Shown here piece by piece: positions 7,953-16,743 of a DNA stretch of 40,210 nt. The first letter of the stretch is position 1. Each line of letters starts with the position of its first letter. The stretch comes from Acidimicrobiales bacterium (GTDB taxonomy: Bacteria > Actinomycetota > Acidimicrobiia > Acidimicrobiales > JAHEJN01). The stretch is taken from positions 1-40,210 of the forward strand of contig JAHEJN010000024.1 in NCBI GenBank assembly GCA_024638845.1, written 5' to 3'. Below the pieces are notes generated by a model. That model did not search any database. It worked only from the letters and a program-made list of their open reading frames with translations, and was not told the DNA's origin. A program made the translations under genes and the position numbers.

Positions 7953-8411
7953 TCGGACGTGGGGATTCGGGTTCGAGCCGATCCGGATCGACCGGATGTC
8001 CAACCGTTCGCCGGTCGCCTCGTCGACCACCACGGGCCGCACCACCTGTCCGGTTGCCCGCGACTCGAGCGCGATCACCGGTCCCTCACCGGCCGGCCAG
8101 CACCAGTCGGTTCCCCACCGCCACATCGCAGCGAGAACGTCCCACAACGCCCGTCCCTTGTCGGTCAGGCGGTACTCGTGGCGCACCGGGTTGTCCTGGT
8201 AGGGCTCCCTGCGCAGCAGGCCCTCGTCGCACAGGCGGCTCAGGCGCGCGCTGAGCACGGCCTTCGGGATGTCGAGGTTGGCCTCGAAGTCGGCGAAGCG
8301 ACGGGTACCGGTGAAGGCCTCTCGCAGAACCAGCGGCGTCCACCAGTCGGCGAGAAGGTCGGTGGCGCGGGCAATCGGGCAGTGATCGGCGTCGAAGCGA
8401 GTGCGGCGCAT
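7950..8411 (-). CDS. HxlR-family winged-helix transcriptional regulator
   Basis: A 153-residue DNA-binding protein. It has the HxlR pattern: a conserved Cys near the N terminus (DADHCPIARA), the WWTPLVLREAFTGTRRFADFE helix region, a winged helix through EGLLRREPYQDNPVRHEY, and LTDKGRALW. Many HxlR proteins are about 110-120 residues; this one has some 40 extra C-terminal residues of unknown role. ATG 8411 begins one base after the stop of the upstream molybdopterin oxidoreductase, so the two are co-transcribed. HxlR members often sense electrophiles or redox state through the conserved Cys, so it may regulate its own operon; this is inference. Confidence 0.88.
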   Translation of the reverse strand: MRRTRFDADHCPIARATDLLADWWTPLVLREAFTGTRRFADFEANLDIPKAVLSARLSRLCDEGLLRREPYQDNPVRHEYRLTDKGRALWDVLAAMWRWGTDWCWPAGEGPVIALESRATGQVVRPVVVDEATGERLDIRSIRIGSNPNPHVR

Positions 8412-8412
8412 C

Positions 8413-10710
8413 TCAGCTCGCCGCCGGCTCGACCCGCGCTCGCACGTGCTTGTGATGCGGCGTGCCTGCGAACCAGTCGCGGTCACCGGTCGAGGTGAGC
8501 TCGTTGGGTGCCACGCCGACGGCGTCGGATGAACCGTCGTGGCCGAGCCCGAACCCGTTGGGGAGCGAGACGTGGCCGGGCAAGAGGGTGTCGGTGACCT
8601 CCACGACGGTGACTGCGCTGCCGGCCCGGGTGGTGATGCGGGCTCGGTCTCCGTCGGTCAGCCCCAGACCCGATGCGTCCGCCGACGACATCCGCAGGGC
8701 ACCCTTCCGGTCCTTCTTCCGCCACGCCGGATCTCGGTAGATGGTGTTCGCGGTGGACGAGCGCCGCTCGCCGGCCGAGAGCACGAGGGGGTACTCGGTG
8801 TCGGCGGCCAGCGGAGCGGGCTCGTCGGCCAGGCCGTCGAGCTCCTGGAGGAGCACGTCGATGGCCAGGCGTACGCGTCCGTCGTCGGTACGGAGCCGGG
8901 CGAAGGTCTCCGGGTAGTCGTCGAGGGTGAAGGTGACACCCGAGGGGTTCGCCAGTATGTGATCGAACAGGGCGTCGCCGAGTGAGTCGCCGTCGATTCC
9001 GGCCCGCCGCACCGCTTCGGGGTAGGACCCGACGCAGAGGTGGGCGAGGCCCCAGACCGCAGCGGCGCCGGCCGCCGATACGCCATCGGGCGTGGTCAGG
9101 GTGGGGCCGAGCGTCTCGTAGAGGATCACCGGAGCCAGCCTCGACAGCTCGGGTCGTCCGACCGAGAACGTGAAGAAGGCGTCGAGGTAGGCCGGTCGGC
9201 CTTCTGCGGCGGCCGCACGGAGGGGGACGAGATCGTCGTCGGTGTAGGCGCCGAGGGCACGACACAGGTCGGCGTGGATGTCGGCCTCTGGTCGCGTGCC
9301 CGGCATGGGGTCGAACACCGGCCGACGGAGCTGGAAGAAGTTGGCAGGGAACTCGAGGTTGAAGAACGTGCACTCCCACTTCTCGAACTGCGACGACGCC
9401 GGTAGTACGTAGTCGGCCTGCCGGGCGGTCTCGGTGAGGGCGACATCGATCACGACCACGAGCTCGAGCGCGGCCATTGCCTCGCGCATGCGAGTGCTGT
9501 CGGCGAGCGAGTGCACGGGATTGCCCGACTCGACCAGCATCGCTCGGAACCGATCGGGGTGGTCGGTCAGGATCTCGTCGGGTATGACATTGCACGGAAC
9601 CAGTCCGGTGACGAGTCGATGACCGGTGACCGGCGTGACCGGTGCGGTTCGCGGTCGGTCGGGCCTGGCGCCCCCACCAGCGGCTCCCTTGGCGCCGAGC
9701 GAGGCGAATCGCGAGTGGAGGTTCATGCCGCCCTTCACGCCGAAGTTGCCCGTGAGCAGGAACAGCAGCTTCTCGAGGTAGCTGTTGAGGGTTGAATGCG
9801 GTGCCTGTTGGATGCCGAGGTCCTCGAAGATCGACACGCCGCCGCTTGCCGTTCCCAGCCGGTGGGCCACCTCGCGCACTTGCGACTCCGGTACTCCGGC
9901 CTTCGCGCACGACGACGCGATGTCGACCTGTCGCAGGTGGTCGAGGAGCTCGTCGAGCTGGTTGGCGTGGGTGTCGAGCCAGTCGTGGTCGAGCAGATCG
10001 TCATCGACGAGCACGGCCAGGAGAGCCGCGAGGAGGTGGGCGTCACCGCCGGGGGTGGGCCGCAGGTGGATGTCGGCCAGCTCGGCCGACTCGCTGAGCC
10101 GAGGATCGACCACGATGAGCGTGCGGTCGGGGTCGTTGGCGATGGCCTTGAGCGCGCGCCGGGCCTGGGGGAAACCGTGCGACTGCCACGGGTTCTTGCC
10201 CCAGAAGACCGCGACCTCGGCGTGGTGGTAGTCGCCGGTGGTGTGACAGCTGGAGCGTCCGAACAACTGCCCGTCGACCCAGAATTCACCCGTCTTCTCC
10301 TGGGCCAGCGCGTTCGAGGTGTAGCGGATTCCCAGCGCCGAACGGGTGGCCGAACCGTAGGCTCCGCCGCCGAGGTGATTTCCCTGCCCGCCGCCGCCGT
10401 AGAAGAGGATCCTGTCGCCACCATGGGTGTCGATCACGTCGCGGAATCGATCGGCGACCTCGGCGATCGCGGTGTCCCAGTCGATCGCTTCGAAGGTTCC
10501 GTCGGCCCGCCGTCGTAGCGGTGAGGTGAGGCGGTGGCGGCCGGTCTGGTAGTGGTCGAGGCGCAGCGCCTTCTCGCAGGTGTAGCCCTCCGAGCCCGGA
10601 TGGGTCTTGTCGCCGCGCACGCGGGTGATGGCGGGCCCGTCGGTGCGCACTTCGATACCGCAGTTGATCGAACAGAGGATGCAGGCGGTGGGGTGCCAGG
10701 TGTCGGACAT
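8413..10710 (-). CDS. Molybdopterin-dependent oxidoreductase (DMSO reductase / formate dehydrogenase-like superfamily)
   Basis: A 765-residue enzyme with an N-terminal [4Fe-4S] motif, Cys10, Cys13, Cys17 and Cys45 (CEKALR with Lys47 typical for electron transfer), a molybdopterin core, and a C-terminal molydop-binding domain (residues about 650-765). The segment GRSSCHTTGD near residue 155 holds a Cys that may be the Mo/W ligand, which would fit formate dehydrogenase-like or nitrate reductase-like members. There is no Tat signal, so it should be cytoplasmic. No partner subunits, cofactor genes or transporter lie nearby, and the substrate cannot be named. ATG 10710 has GGAAAGG seven bases upstream. 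An HxlR regulator follows in the same operon. Confidence 0.87.
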   Translation of the reverse strand: MSDTWHPTACILCSINCGIEVRTDGPAITRVRGDKTHPGSEGYTCEKALRLDHYQTGRHRLTSPLRRRADGTFEAIDWDTAIAEVADRFRDVIDTHGGDRILFYGGGGQGNHLGGGAYGSATRSALGIRYTSNALAQEKTGEFWVDGQLFGRSSCHTTGDYHHAEVAVFWGKNPWQSHGFPQARRALKAIANDPDRTLIVVDPRLSESAELADIHLRPTPGGDAHLLAALLAVLVDDDLLDHDWLDTHANQLDELLDHLRQVDIASSCAKAGVPESQVREVAHRLGTASGGVSIFEDLGIQQAPHSTLNSYLEKLLFLLTGNFGVKGGMNLHSRFASLGAKGAAGGGARPDRPRTAPVTPVTGHRLVTGLVPCNVIPDEILTDHPDRFRAMLVESGNPVHSLADSTRMREAMAALELVVVIDVALTETARQADYVLPASSQFEKWECTFFNLEFPANFFQLRRPVFDPMPGTRPEADIHADLCRALGAYTDDDLVPLRAAAAEGRPAYLDAFFTFSVGRPELSRLAPVILYETLGPTLTTPDGVSAAGAAAVWGLAHLCVGSYPEAVRRAGIDGDSLGDALFDHILANPSGVTFTLDDYPETFARLRTDDGRVRLAIDVLLQELDGLADEPAPLAADTEYPLVLSAGERRSSTANTIYRDPAWRKKDRKGALRMSSADASGLGLTDGDRARITTRAGSAVTVVEVTDTLLPGHVSLPNGFGLGHDGSSDAVGVAPNELTSTGDRDWFAGTPHHKHVRARVEPAAS

Positions 10711-10742
10711 CGACCGGCCTTTCCGAGTGGGTTCAACAAGCG

Positions 10743-10748
10743 AACCTA
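10743..10748 (-). promoter_or_regulatory. Candidate -10 TAGGTT for the molybdopterin oxidoreductase operon
   Basis: On the minus strand TAGGTT lies 32 bases before the ATG at 10710, leaving room for a short leader with the GGAAAGG ribosome-binding site (10718-10724). It is back-to-back with the obgE promoter at 10791. Confidence 0.35.
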
Positions 10749-10790
10749 GTCCGACGGGAGATCGGTGTCCACTGCTCGGTGGCCCCGCCG

Positions 10791-10796
10791 TAGCCT
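10791..10796 (+). promoter_or_regulatory. -10 element TAGCCT for obgE-proB
   Basis: TAGCCT ends six bases before the GTG at 10803. This supports that GTG over the in-frame GTG at 10797, which would directly abut the -10 element, and predicts a leaderless transcript. Confidence 0.5.
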
Positions 10797-10802
10797 GTGC
10801 GA

Positions 10803-12047
10803 GTGTCCCAGTTCGTCGACGAATGCAATCTCAACGTGCGCGGCGGCGACGGAGGCGCCGGGTGCGTCTCGTTCCGTCGCGAGGCGCACACGCCCAAGGG
10901 CGGGCCCGACGGCGGCGACGGGGGCAAGGGCGGCGCCATCTGGATGGTGGCCGACCACAACGTGGCGTCGCTGTTGGCCTTCCGTGACCACCCGCATCGA
11001 CGGGCCGGGAACGGCGCCCACGGCAGCGGCAAGAAGCGCCACGGGTCAGCGGGCGACGATCTGGTGATCTCGGTGCCCGAGGGAACGACCGTTCGTGACT
11101 TCGACGGAAACCTGCTCGCCGATCTCACCAGCAACGGCGACCGCTGGTTGGCGGCCAGGGGTGGTCAGGGTGGCAAGGGCAACGCCCGGTTCCTGTCGAA
11201 TCGTCGTCGTGCCCCCGACTTCGCCGAACAGGGTGAAGCCGGTGAGGAGCGGTGGCTCCGCCTCGAGCTGAAGCTCATGGCCGACGTCGCCCTCATCGGG
11301 TTCCCGAACGCGGGAAAGAGCACGCTCATCTCCCGCATCTCGGCCGCCAAGCCGAAGATCGCCGACTACCCCTTCACGACCCTCGAACCCAATCTCGGTG
11401 TCGTGCGGGTCGACGACCGGACCGAGATCGTGGTCGCCGACATCCCCGGCCTCATCGAAGGTGCCAGCGAGGGCCGCGGCCTCGGTCACCAGTTCCTCCG
11501 TCATGTCGAGCGGGCTCGGGTGCTCTGCGTCTTGCTCGACCTCGCACCCGCCGACGGCCGCTCACCGAGCGATCAGCTCGAGGTGTTGCTGAACGAGCTC
11601 GGTTCGTATCAGCCCGAGCTGCTCGCCCGCCCGCGAGTGGTGGTCGGATCGAAGGCCGAGGTCGCCGAGCTCGACCCCCCCGTCGACATCCCCGCCATCT
11701 CGTCGATGACGGGCGAGGGTCTCGATTCCCTGGTCGGACGTTTGGGCGTCCTGGTCACCGAGGCGCGCACAGCCGAGCCCGCACGGGTCTCGCGTGTCGT
11801 GCACCGCCCTGAGGCGACCGGCGTGAGCATCGAACGCATCGGCGAAGTGCTCGTCGTACACGGACGGGCTGCACACCGAGCCGTCGCCCTGTCCGACATC
11901 ACCACCCCCAACGCCATCGAGTACGTGCGCAACCGGCTCACGTCGCTCGGAGTCGACAAGGCACTGCGGAGAGCCGGGGCCCGCCAGGGCGACACCATTC
12001 AGATCGGCTCGGTCGAGTTCGAGTACGAGGAGGACCTGCTCGCATGA
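10803..12047 (+). CDS. obgE: Obg-family GTPase (ribosome assembly)
   Basis: A 414-residue GTPase that acts in 50S subunit assembly and stress control. The glycine-rich Obg fold occupies residues 1-160 (GGDGGAGC, GGPDGGDGGKGG). The G domain has G1 GFPNAGKS (166-173), the switch YPFTTLEPN, and G3 DIPGL. The C-terminal OCT domain ends GSVEFEYEEDLLA. The G4 motif, normally NKxD, reads SKAE (283-286), a marked deviation in the guanine-recognition loop. The start GTG 10803 gives the usual beginning MSQFVDE. proB follows with an ATGA overlap, as in many actinobacteria. Confidence 0.95.
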   Translation: MSQFVDECNLNVRGGDGGAGCVSFRREAHTPKGGPDGGDGGKGGAIWMVADHNVASLLAFRDHPHRRAGNGAHGSGKKRHGSAGDDLVISVPEGTTVRDFDGNLLADLTSNGDRWLAARGGQGGKGNARFLSNRRRAPDFAEQGEAGEERWLRLELKLMADVALIGFPNAGKSTLISRISAAKPKIADYPFTTLEPNLGVVRVDDRTEIVVADIPGLIEGASEGRGLGHQFLRHVERARVLCVLLDLAPADGRSPSDQLEVLLNELGSYQPELLARPRVVVGSKAEVAELDPPVDIPAISSMTGEGLDSLVGRLGVLVTEARTAEPARVSRVVHRPEATGVSIERIGEVLVVHGRAAHRAVALSDITTPNAIEYVRNRLTSLGVDKALRRAGARQGDTIQIGSVEFEYEEDLLA

Positions 12048-13120
12048 CCGTCGTCGTCAAGATCGGCACGTCGTCGCTCACCGCCGAGTCGGGCGACCTA
12101 CGCGAGTCGGCCATCGCCCAGCTGTGTGCGCAGGTGGCCGACGTGCGAGCCCGCGGTCGACGCGTGGTCATCGTGACTTCGGCGGCGATCCATGCCGGTC
12201 GTGCGGTGCTGGGCCTCGATGGCGGCGATGCCGTGACCCTTCAGGCAGTATCGGCGGTCGGTCAGACCCGCCTCATGCGGATGTACGAGTCGGCCCTCGA
12301 CGCCCATGGTCTCGTGGGCGGTCAAGTGCTCCTCGCCCCGCTCGACTTCTTCGAGCGTCAGCAGTACCTCCACGCCCGGGGCACGCTCGAGAAGCTGCTC
12401 GATCTCGGCGTCGTGCCGGTGATCAACGAGAACGACGCCATCGCCGACGACGCGATCCGGTTCGGAGACAACGATCGCATCGCCGCACTCGTGGCGAACC
12501 TGCTGCACGCCGAAGTGCTGGTGCTGCTCACCGACACGGAGGGCGTCCTCACCGCCGACCCTCGGGTCGACGTGTCGGCGTCGCTCATCGAGGAGATCCT
12601 CGAGATCGATCGAGAGCTCGACGCCGTGGTCACCGGACCCAGTCTGCGAGGCAGCGGCGGGATGGCGTCGAAGCTCTCTGCCGCTCGCATTGCGGCGTGG
12701 TCGGGCATTCGTACGGTCATCGCCAACGCCGAACGACCGAACGTGTTGATCGACGCCATCGACGGTGTGGCCGGCGTCGGCACCACCGTGGTCGCCCGCG
12801 ACACCAGGTGGCCGGCCCGCAAGCTCTGGATCGCGTTCGCCGTGCGAGCCCTCGGCCACATTGCGATCGACGAAGGAGCCAAGCGGGCGCTCGTCGAGCG
12901 CGGCACGTCGCTGTTGGGTATCGGTGTCACCTCCGTCGACGGCAAATTCGGCGTGGGTGACGCGGTCGAGGTATTGGGCCCCGACGGGGTCGTCTTCGCC
13001 AAGGGGCTGGTGTCCATGCGCTCCGATCAGGTGGCCGAGGTGGCCGGCCGGCACAGCGCCTTCGCGCCCCACGTCCCCGACGAGGTCATCCACCGTGACG
13101 AGCTGGTGCTCATGCCGTAG
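12044..13120 (+). CDS. proB: Glutamate 5-kinase
   Basis: A 358-residue enzyme for the first step of proline synthesis, ATP-dependent phosphorylation of glutamate. The amino acid kinase domain starts MTVVVKIGTSSL and contains VIVTSAAIHAG, PVINENDAIADDAIRFGDND and GSGGMASKLSAA. A C-terminal PUA domain occupies about residues 270-358 (WIAFAVRALGHIAIDEGA). ATG 12044 overlaps the obgE stop. proA, the next pathway gene, is not in the window. The TAG stop is also the first half of a -10 element for the next gene. Confidence 0.95.
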   Translation: MTVVVKIGTSSLTAESGDLRESAIAQLCAQVADVRARGRRVVIVTSAAIHAGRAVLGLDGGDAVTLQAVSAVGQTRLMRMYESALDAHGLVGGQVLLAPLDFFERQQYLHARGTLEKLLDLGVVPVINENDAIADDAIRFGDNDRIAALVANLLHAEVLVLLTDTEGVLTADPRVDVSASLIEEILEIDRELDAVVTGPSLRGSGGMASKLSAARIAAWSGIRTVIANAERPNVLIDAIDGVAGVGTTVVARDTRWPARKLWIAFAVRALGHIAIDEGAKRALVERGTSLLGIGVTSVDGKFGVGDAVEVLGPDGVVFAKGLVSMRSDQVAEVAGRHSAFAPHVPDEVIHRDELVLMP

Positions 13121-13123
13121 ATT
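13118..13123 (+). promoter_or_regulatory. -10 element TAGATT of the amidase gene, made from the proB stop codon
   Basis: The first three bases are the TAG stop of proB (13118-13120). Six bases separate it from the amidase ATG at 13130. A -35-like GTGACG sits at 13095-13100, a 17-base spacing. A leaderless amidase transcript is predicted. Confidence 0.5.
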
Positions 13124-13129
13124 TCGGCG

Positions 13130-14479
13130 ATGTTCGAGACGCTTGTCGACCAGGTCGAAGCCATCCGAGCCGGGCGGGTGACACCCGTCGATCTGGTCGA
13201 ACACGCCCTCGCTCGCATCGATCGAGTCGAGCCCGACGTGCACGCGTTCGCCACGCTCATGGCCGATCAGGCTCGGGGCGAAGCGGCCCACCTGGCGACC
13301 ATCGCCCCCACTGGTCGGCTGCACGGTGTCCCGGTCGCGGTCAAGGACATCATCCACGCGCACGGCGCCCCGACCCAGGCCAACTCCGCCGCCCTCGCCG
13401 GGTGTGTCCCCGACCACGAGGCAACGGTCGTCGCCCGGCTGCGGGCCGAGGGCGCCATCGTCGTCGGCAAGACGAACACCCACGAGCTCGCTTACGGCAC
13501 CTCGTGTCCGGCATCGTTCAACCCGTACGACACGACCCGCATGACCGGTGGTTCATCGGGAGGGAACGGGGCTGCAGTGGGGGCAGGCATCGTGGCCGGC
13601 ACCGTCGGCACCGACACCGGCGGCTCGGTGCGGCTACCGGCGTCGTACTGCGGGCTCTCCGCGATCAAGCCGACGGCGGGCGCCGTGCCACGAGACGGCG
13701 TGTACCTCCTCTCCTACACCTTCGACACAGTGGGCCCCATGGCGCGAACGGCGGCCGACTGCCGTCTCCTCCTCGAAATCATGGCCGGCCGTTCGGCTCG
13801 CGACCCGTACTCGGTGGGGGCCACATTCGGGCCGGTCGGGCCGGTCGCCCGTATGCGGATCGGCGTCCCCACGGCCGCCTACTACGACGGCCTCGACGTC
13901 GACGACCGGGTGATGAACGTCGTCGAAACGGCCATCGGCGTCCTCAGCGGGCTCGTCGACGAGGTCGTGGCCGTCGATCCGCCCCACCCGAGTGAGGTCG
14001 ATCCGACGGTCGCCGTGGTCGCCGCCGAGCCGTGCCAGCTCCTGGCCGAGGTTCGGGCTGATCGAGGCCACCTGCTCGGCGCCGACGTGCAGGCCCTCCT
14101 CGAGGTCGGCGACGCCTTCACGGCTTCCGATGTGGTCGGCGGTCACCACGCTCGCGTCGCCCTCCAGAGGCGCTTCGCCTCGCTGTTCGCCGAGGGGTCG
14201 ATCGACGCCTTCATCTCGCCGATAACACCGAACCACGTGCCCGCCCATGGTGCGGTCGAGTTGCACGGTGTGCCGTTGCTGCGGGCCACCACGCCATTCT
14301 GCCTTCCGGTGAATGCGGCCTGGTTGCCGTCGATCGCCCTCCAGGGCGGTCGGGCCGACGACGGACTCCCCATCGGGTTCCAGCTCGTCGGCCCGCACTG
14401 GTCCGACATGGGGCTGGCCGCCCTCGGAGAGGCATTTCAAGCGGCAACGTCGCATCACCTGATCACCCCGCTCTCGTGA
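13130..14479 (+). CDS. Amidase-signature family hydrolase
   Basis: A 449-residue cytoplasmic amidase. The Ser-cisSer-Lys triad is visible: Lys72 (VAVKDIIHA), Ser142 (GGSSGG) and Ser166 (GTDTGGSVRLP). The 24-residue spacing between the serines is that of the family. The substrate is unknown. GatA has the same fold, but no gatB or gatC is adjacent and the C-terminal half is not typical, so a general amidase is the better call. It has its own leaderless promoter. It converges on the DUF3179 gene with 12 bases between the stops. Confidence 0.88.
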   Translation: MFETLVDQVEAIRAGRVTPVDLVEHALARIDRVEPDVHAFATLMADQARGEAAHLATIAPTGRLHGVPVAVKDIIHAHGAPTQANSAALAGCVPDHEATVVARLRAEGAIVVGKTNTHELAYGTSCPASFNPYDTTRMTGGSSGGNGAAVGAGIVAGTVGTDTGGSVRLPASYCGLSAIKPTAGAVPRDGVYLLSYTFDTVGPMARTAADCRLLLEIMAGRSARDPYSVGATFGPVGPVARMRIGVPTAAYYDGLDVDDRVMNVVETAIGVLSGLVDEVVAVDPPHPSEVDPTVAVVAAEPCQLLAEVRADRGHLLGADVQALLEVGDAFTASDVVGGHHARVALQRRFASLFAEGSIDAFISPITPNHVPAHGAVELHGVPLLRATTPFCLPVNAAWLPSIALQGGRADDGLPIGFQLVGPHWSDMGLAALGEAFQAATSHHLITPLS

Positions 14480-14491
14480 TGCCCCGGTGGA

Positions 14492-15871
14492 TCAGCTCGG
14501 CGCCTCCCACACGACGGTGTCGGGGTTGCGCTGGACCCAGGCGAACCAGAACGCTTCGTGGGCGACCACGTCGGACCCCGCCCCGTCGACCGCTCGGAAC
14601 CCTGCGCCGTCACTGAGGAGCGTCACGCCCGAAACGCTGACGGCCAGACCGGCATGGATCGCCGTCCGTGCCGCGGCGGTCGGGAAGGCAACGGGCGTCC
14701 CGTCGGGTGCGGTGACGGTGACGACGGGTTCCTGGACGGGCAGCCGGGGATCGACCGCGCCGATCGGGAAGATCGGCCCGAGGTCGTCGCGGCCGCCGAG
14801 GGGGTTGTCACTGTAGGCGCGGCCGATGCCGCCGTCCTCGGCGACGACGGTGGTTCCGGGATGGGCTGCCTTCCAGTCGCCCCAGGTGCTCACCTCTACG
14901 GTGAGCTCTTCGAGCTCGACCCCCCGCGTGCCGAGTGGGCCCGACGCCGCGGTGCCGGCAAAGGTGTCCCAGAGCGACCCGGTGTTGAGATCGAACATGA
15001 CCTTGTTCGATCGTTGCAGCAGCCCCGAGGTGCGCAACACCAGGCGACCGTCGACGCCATCGACGTTGTCGGTCAAGTAGGCCTGGGCCGAGCCGCACAG
15101 GGTGCAGTAGGGAAGCGCGTACTGGCGACCACCGAGGGTGTCGTTGACCATCTCGTGGACCTGCATGATGTTCTTCGGGAAGGCACGAGCCTCGCCGTTG
15201 ATCACGAGGCCGAACACCACGGCGTCGTCGTCGTACCAGTCGCCACCGGGGGCATCGGTCACCGCCGGTTCGTCGAGGGCGGGGATGCAGCCGGGGCTCG
15301 GGCAGGCTTCGCTCGTACCGAAGGGACGGTCGTCGGGAAAGACCCCGCCCCAGCTCACGTAACGTAGGTCGAGCCCGGTCACGTCGGTGAGCATCGGCGT
15401 CCACCGGGGATCACCGAACCCGAAGATCTGGCGTTTGAGCAGCGGATAGTCGGGCGGCGCGTCGATGTCGGCGTCGATCAGCTGGGTCGTCGCGTCGTTC
15501 CAGGCCCGCTGGGGATCGAGGTCGAAGTCGGTGAGCCTCTCCAGGGCGGCCACGAGCGAGCTGCTCTCAGGGGCGCCCGGACCATAGAACAGCAGCAGGT
15601 CGGTGAGCATCCACGCCCAGCGTGGATCGCCCGACTCGGCCAGCGCCCGCAAGGCCTCGAGGTCGAACACGGGCCCGATGCTGGCGATCAGCGCGACAGC
15701 TGCGGTGTCGGGTGAACCGAGCTCCGGTCGGTCGGGGAGCTCGAAGGGCTGGTCGTCTCCGGCATCGGCCTCGGAGAAGGCTGTCGGATCCGTCGGATCT
15801 GTCGATCCTCCGCACGCCGCCGCGGTGAGGGTGAGCGCCACGGCGACACCGACGACTCCACGAATGCCCAT
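14492..15871 (-). CDS. DUF3179 domain-containing lipoprotein
   Basis: A 459-residue protein with a hydrophobic signal peptide (VVGVAVALTLTAAACGG) ending in a lipobox-like Ala-Ala-Cys, so it is probably anchored outside the membrane. An acidic linker follows. The DUF3179 domain starts near residue 190 and includes YCTLCGSAQAY (Tyr255, Cys256, Cys259), DLNTGSLWDTFAG and AFPTAAART. The paired cysteines are conserved in the family and might bind a metal. The function of DUF3179 is unknown. ATG 15871 lacks a clear Shine-Dalgarno sequence. It is divergent from the SDR gene across an 80-base gap. Confidence 0.86.
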   Translation of the reverse strand: MGIRGVVGVAVALTLTAAACGGSTDPTDPTAFSEADAGDDQPFELPDRPELGSPDTAAVALIASIGPVFDLEALRALAESGDPRWAWMLTDLLLFYGPGAPESSSLVAALERLTDFDLDPQRAWNDATTQLIDADIDAPPDYPLLKRQIFGFGDPRWTPMLTDVTGLDLRYVSWGGVFPDDRPFGTSEACPSPGCIPALDEPAVTDAPGGDWYDDDAVVFGLVINGEARAFPKNIMQVHEMVNDTLGGRQYALPYCTLCGSAQAYLTDNVDGVDGRLVLRTSGLLQRSNKVMFDLNTGSLWDTFAGTAASGPLGTRGVELEELTVEVSTWGDWKAAHPGTTVVAEDGGIGRAYSDNPLGGRDDLGPIFPIGAVDPRLPVQEPVVTVTAPDGTPVAFPTAAARTAIHAGLAVSVSGVTLLSDGAGFRAVDGAGSDVVAHEAFWFAWVQRNPDTVVWEAPS

Positions 15872-15939
15872 GGAAGTGGAAACTCGCCGGCACGCTGATC
15901 AGTTCCCGCGATCCACGAAGGGGCCCAGGGGGCGCCAAC

Positions 15940-15945
15940 TAGGGT
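15940..15945 (+). promoter_or_regulatory. -10 element TAGGGT of the SDR gene
   Basis: TAGGGT is six bases before the ATG at 15952, so the transcript is predicted to be leaderless. It lies in the divergent gap with the DUF3179 gene. Confidence 0.5.
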
Positions 15946-15951
15946 GGCCCG

Positions 15952-16695
15952 ATGGGAGTCGTCGTCGTCACCGGAGCCAGCCGGGGAATCGGCGCCGAGG
16001 TGGCTCGGCAGGCTGCCGCCGCCGGCCACGATGTGGCCCTGACGTTCCACCGTCGTGGCGATCGGGCCGAAGCCGTCGCCGACGAGTGTCGAACGATCGG
16101 TGTTCGGGTGCTGGCGGTGCGCACCGATGTGTCGGTCGAAGGCGACGTCGAGCAGCTCTTCCACTGCGTCGACGACGAGCTCGGGCCCGTGACGGCGCTG
16201 GTGAACAACGCCGGCATCCTCGAACCGCAGATGCGAGTCGACGCCATGTCCGCCGAACGACTCGAGCGGGTGCTCCGGGTGAATGTCGTCGGCTCGTTCC
16301 TGTGCGCCCGAGAAGCCATACGCCGCATGTCGACCGCCACCGGGGGCAGAGGTGGTGTGATCGTGAACCTCTCGTCGGCTGCGTCGCGGCTCGGTTCACC
16401 GAACGAGTACGTCGACTACGCATCGAGCAAGGGCGCCATCGACACGTTCACTCTCGGGTTGGCCAAAGAGGTCGGCGCCGACGGCATCAGGGTGAACGCC
16501 GTCCGCCCCGGCCTGATCGACACCGAGATCCACGCCAGCGGAGGCGAACCCGACCGCATCGCCCGGATCGCGTCGTCGCTGCCCCTCGGACGCGGGGGAG
16601 AGGTGCACGAGGTCGCGGCCGCCATCCTGTGGTTGATCTCCGACGACGCCTCCTACGTGTCGGGGGCGCTGCTCGATGTCGCCGGGGGCCGCTGA
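15952..16695 (+). CDS. Short-chain dehydrogenase/reductase (FabG-like)
   Basis: A 247-residue NAD(P)-dependent oxidoreductase of the classical SDR family. The cofactor motif GASRGIG starts at residue 8, NNAGI is present, and the catalytic residues are Ser142, Tyr156 and Lys160 (YASSK). The C terminus (WLISDDASYVSGALLDVAGG) is FabG-like. The Arg after GAS (GASRGIG) and the His-Arg-Arg after strand 2 suggest NADP preference. The substrate is unknown. The PIG-V-like gene follows 48 bases downstream on the same strand. Confidence 0.9.
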   Translation: MGVVVVTGASRGIGAEVARQAAAAGHDVALTFHRRGDRAEAVADECRTIGVRVLAVRTDVSVEGDVEQLFHCVDDELGPVTALVNNAGILEPQMRVDAMSAERLERVLRVNVVGSFLCAREAIRRMSTATGGRGGVIVNLSSAASRLGSPNEYVDYASSKGAIDTFTLGLAKEVGADGIRVNAVRPGLIDTEIHASGGEPDRIARIASSLPLGRGGEVHEVAAAILWLISDDASYVSGALLDVAGGR

Positions 16696-16743
16696 GCGCC
16701 CTTTCGGTGCTCAACATGGTGCGCGGCCGGCCGATGGTTCGGG

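Noticed and set aside
13130-14479. GatA subunit of the tRNA amidotransferase
   Set aside because: No gatB or gatC gene is adjacent, and the C-terminal half lacks the usual GatA sequence. A general amidase fits better.
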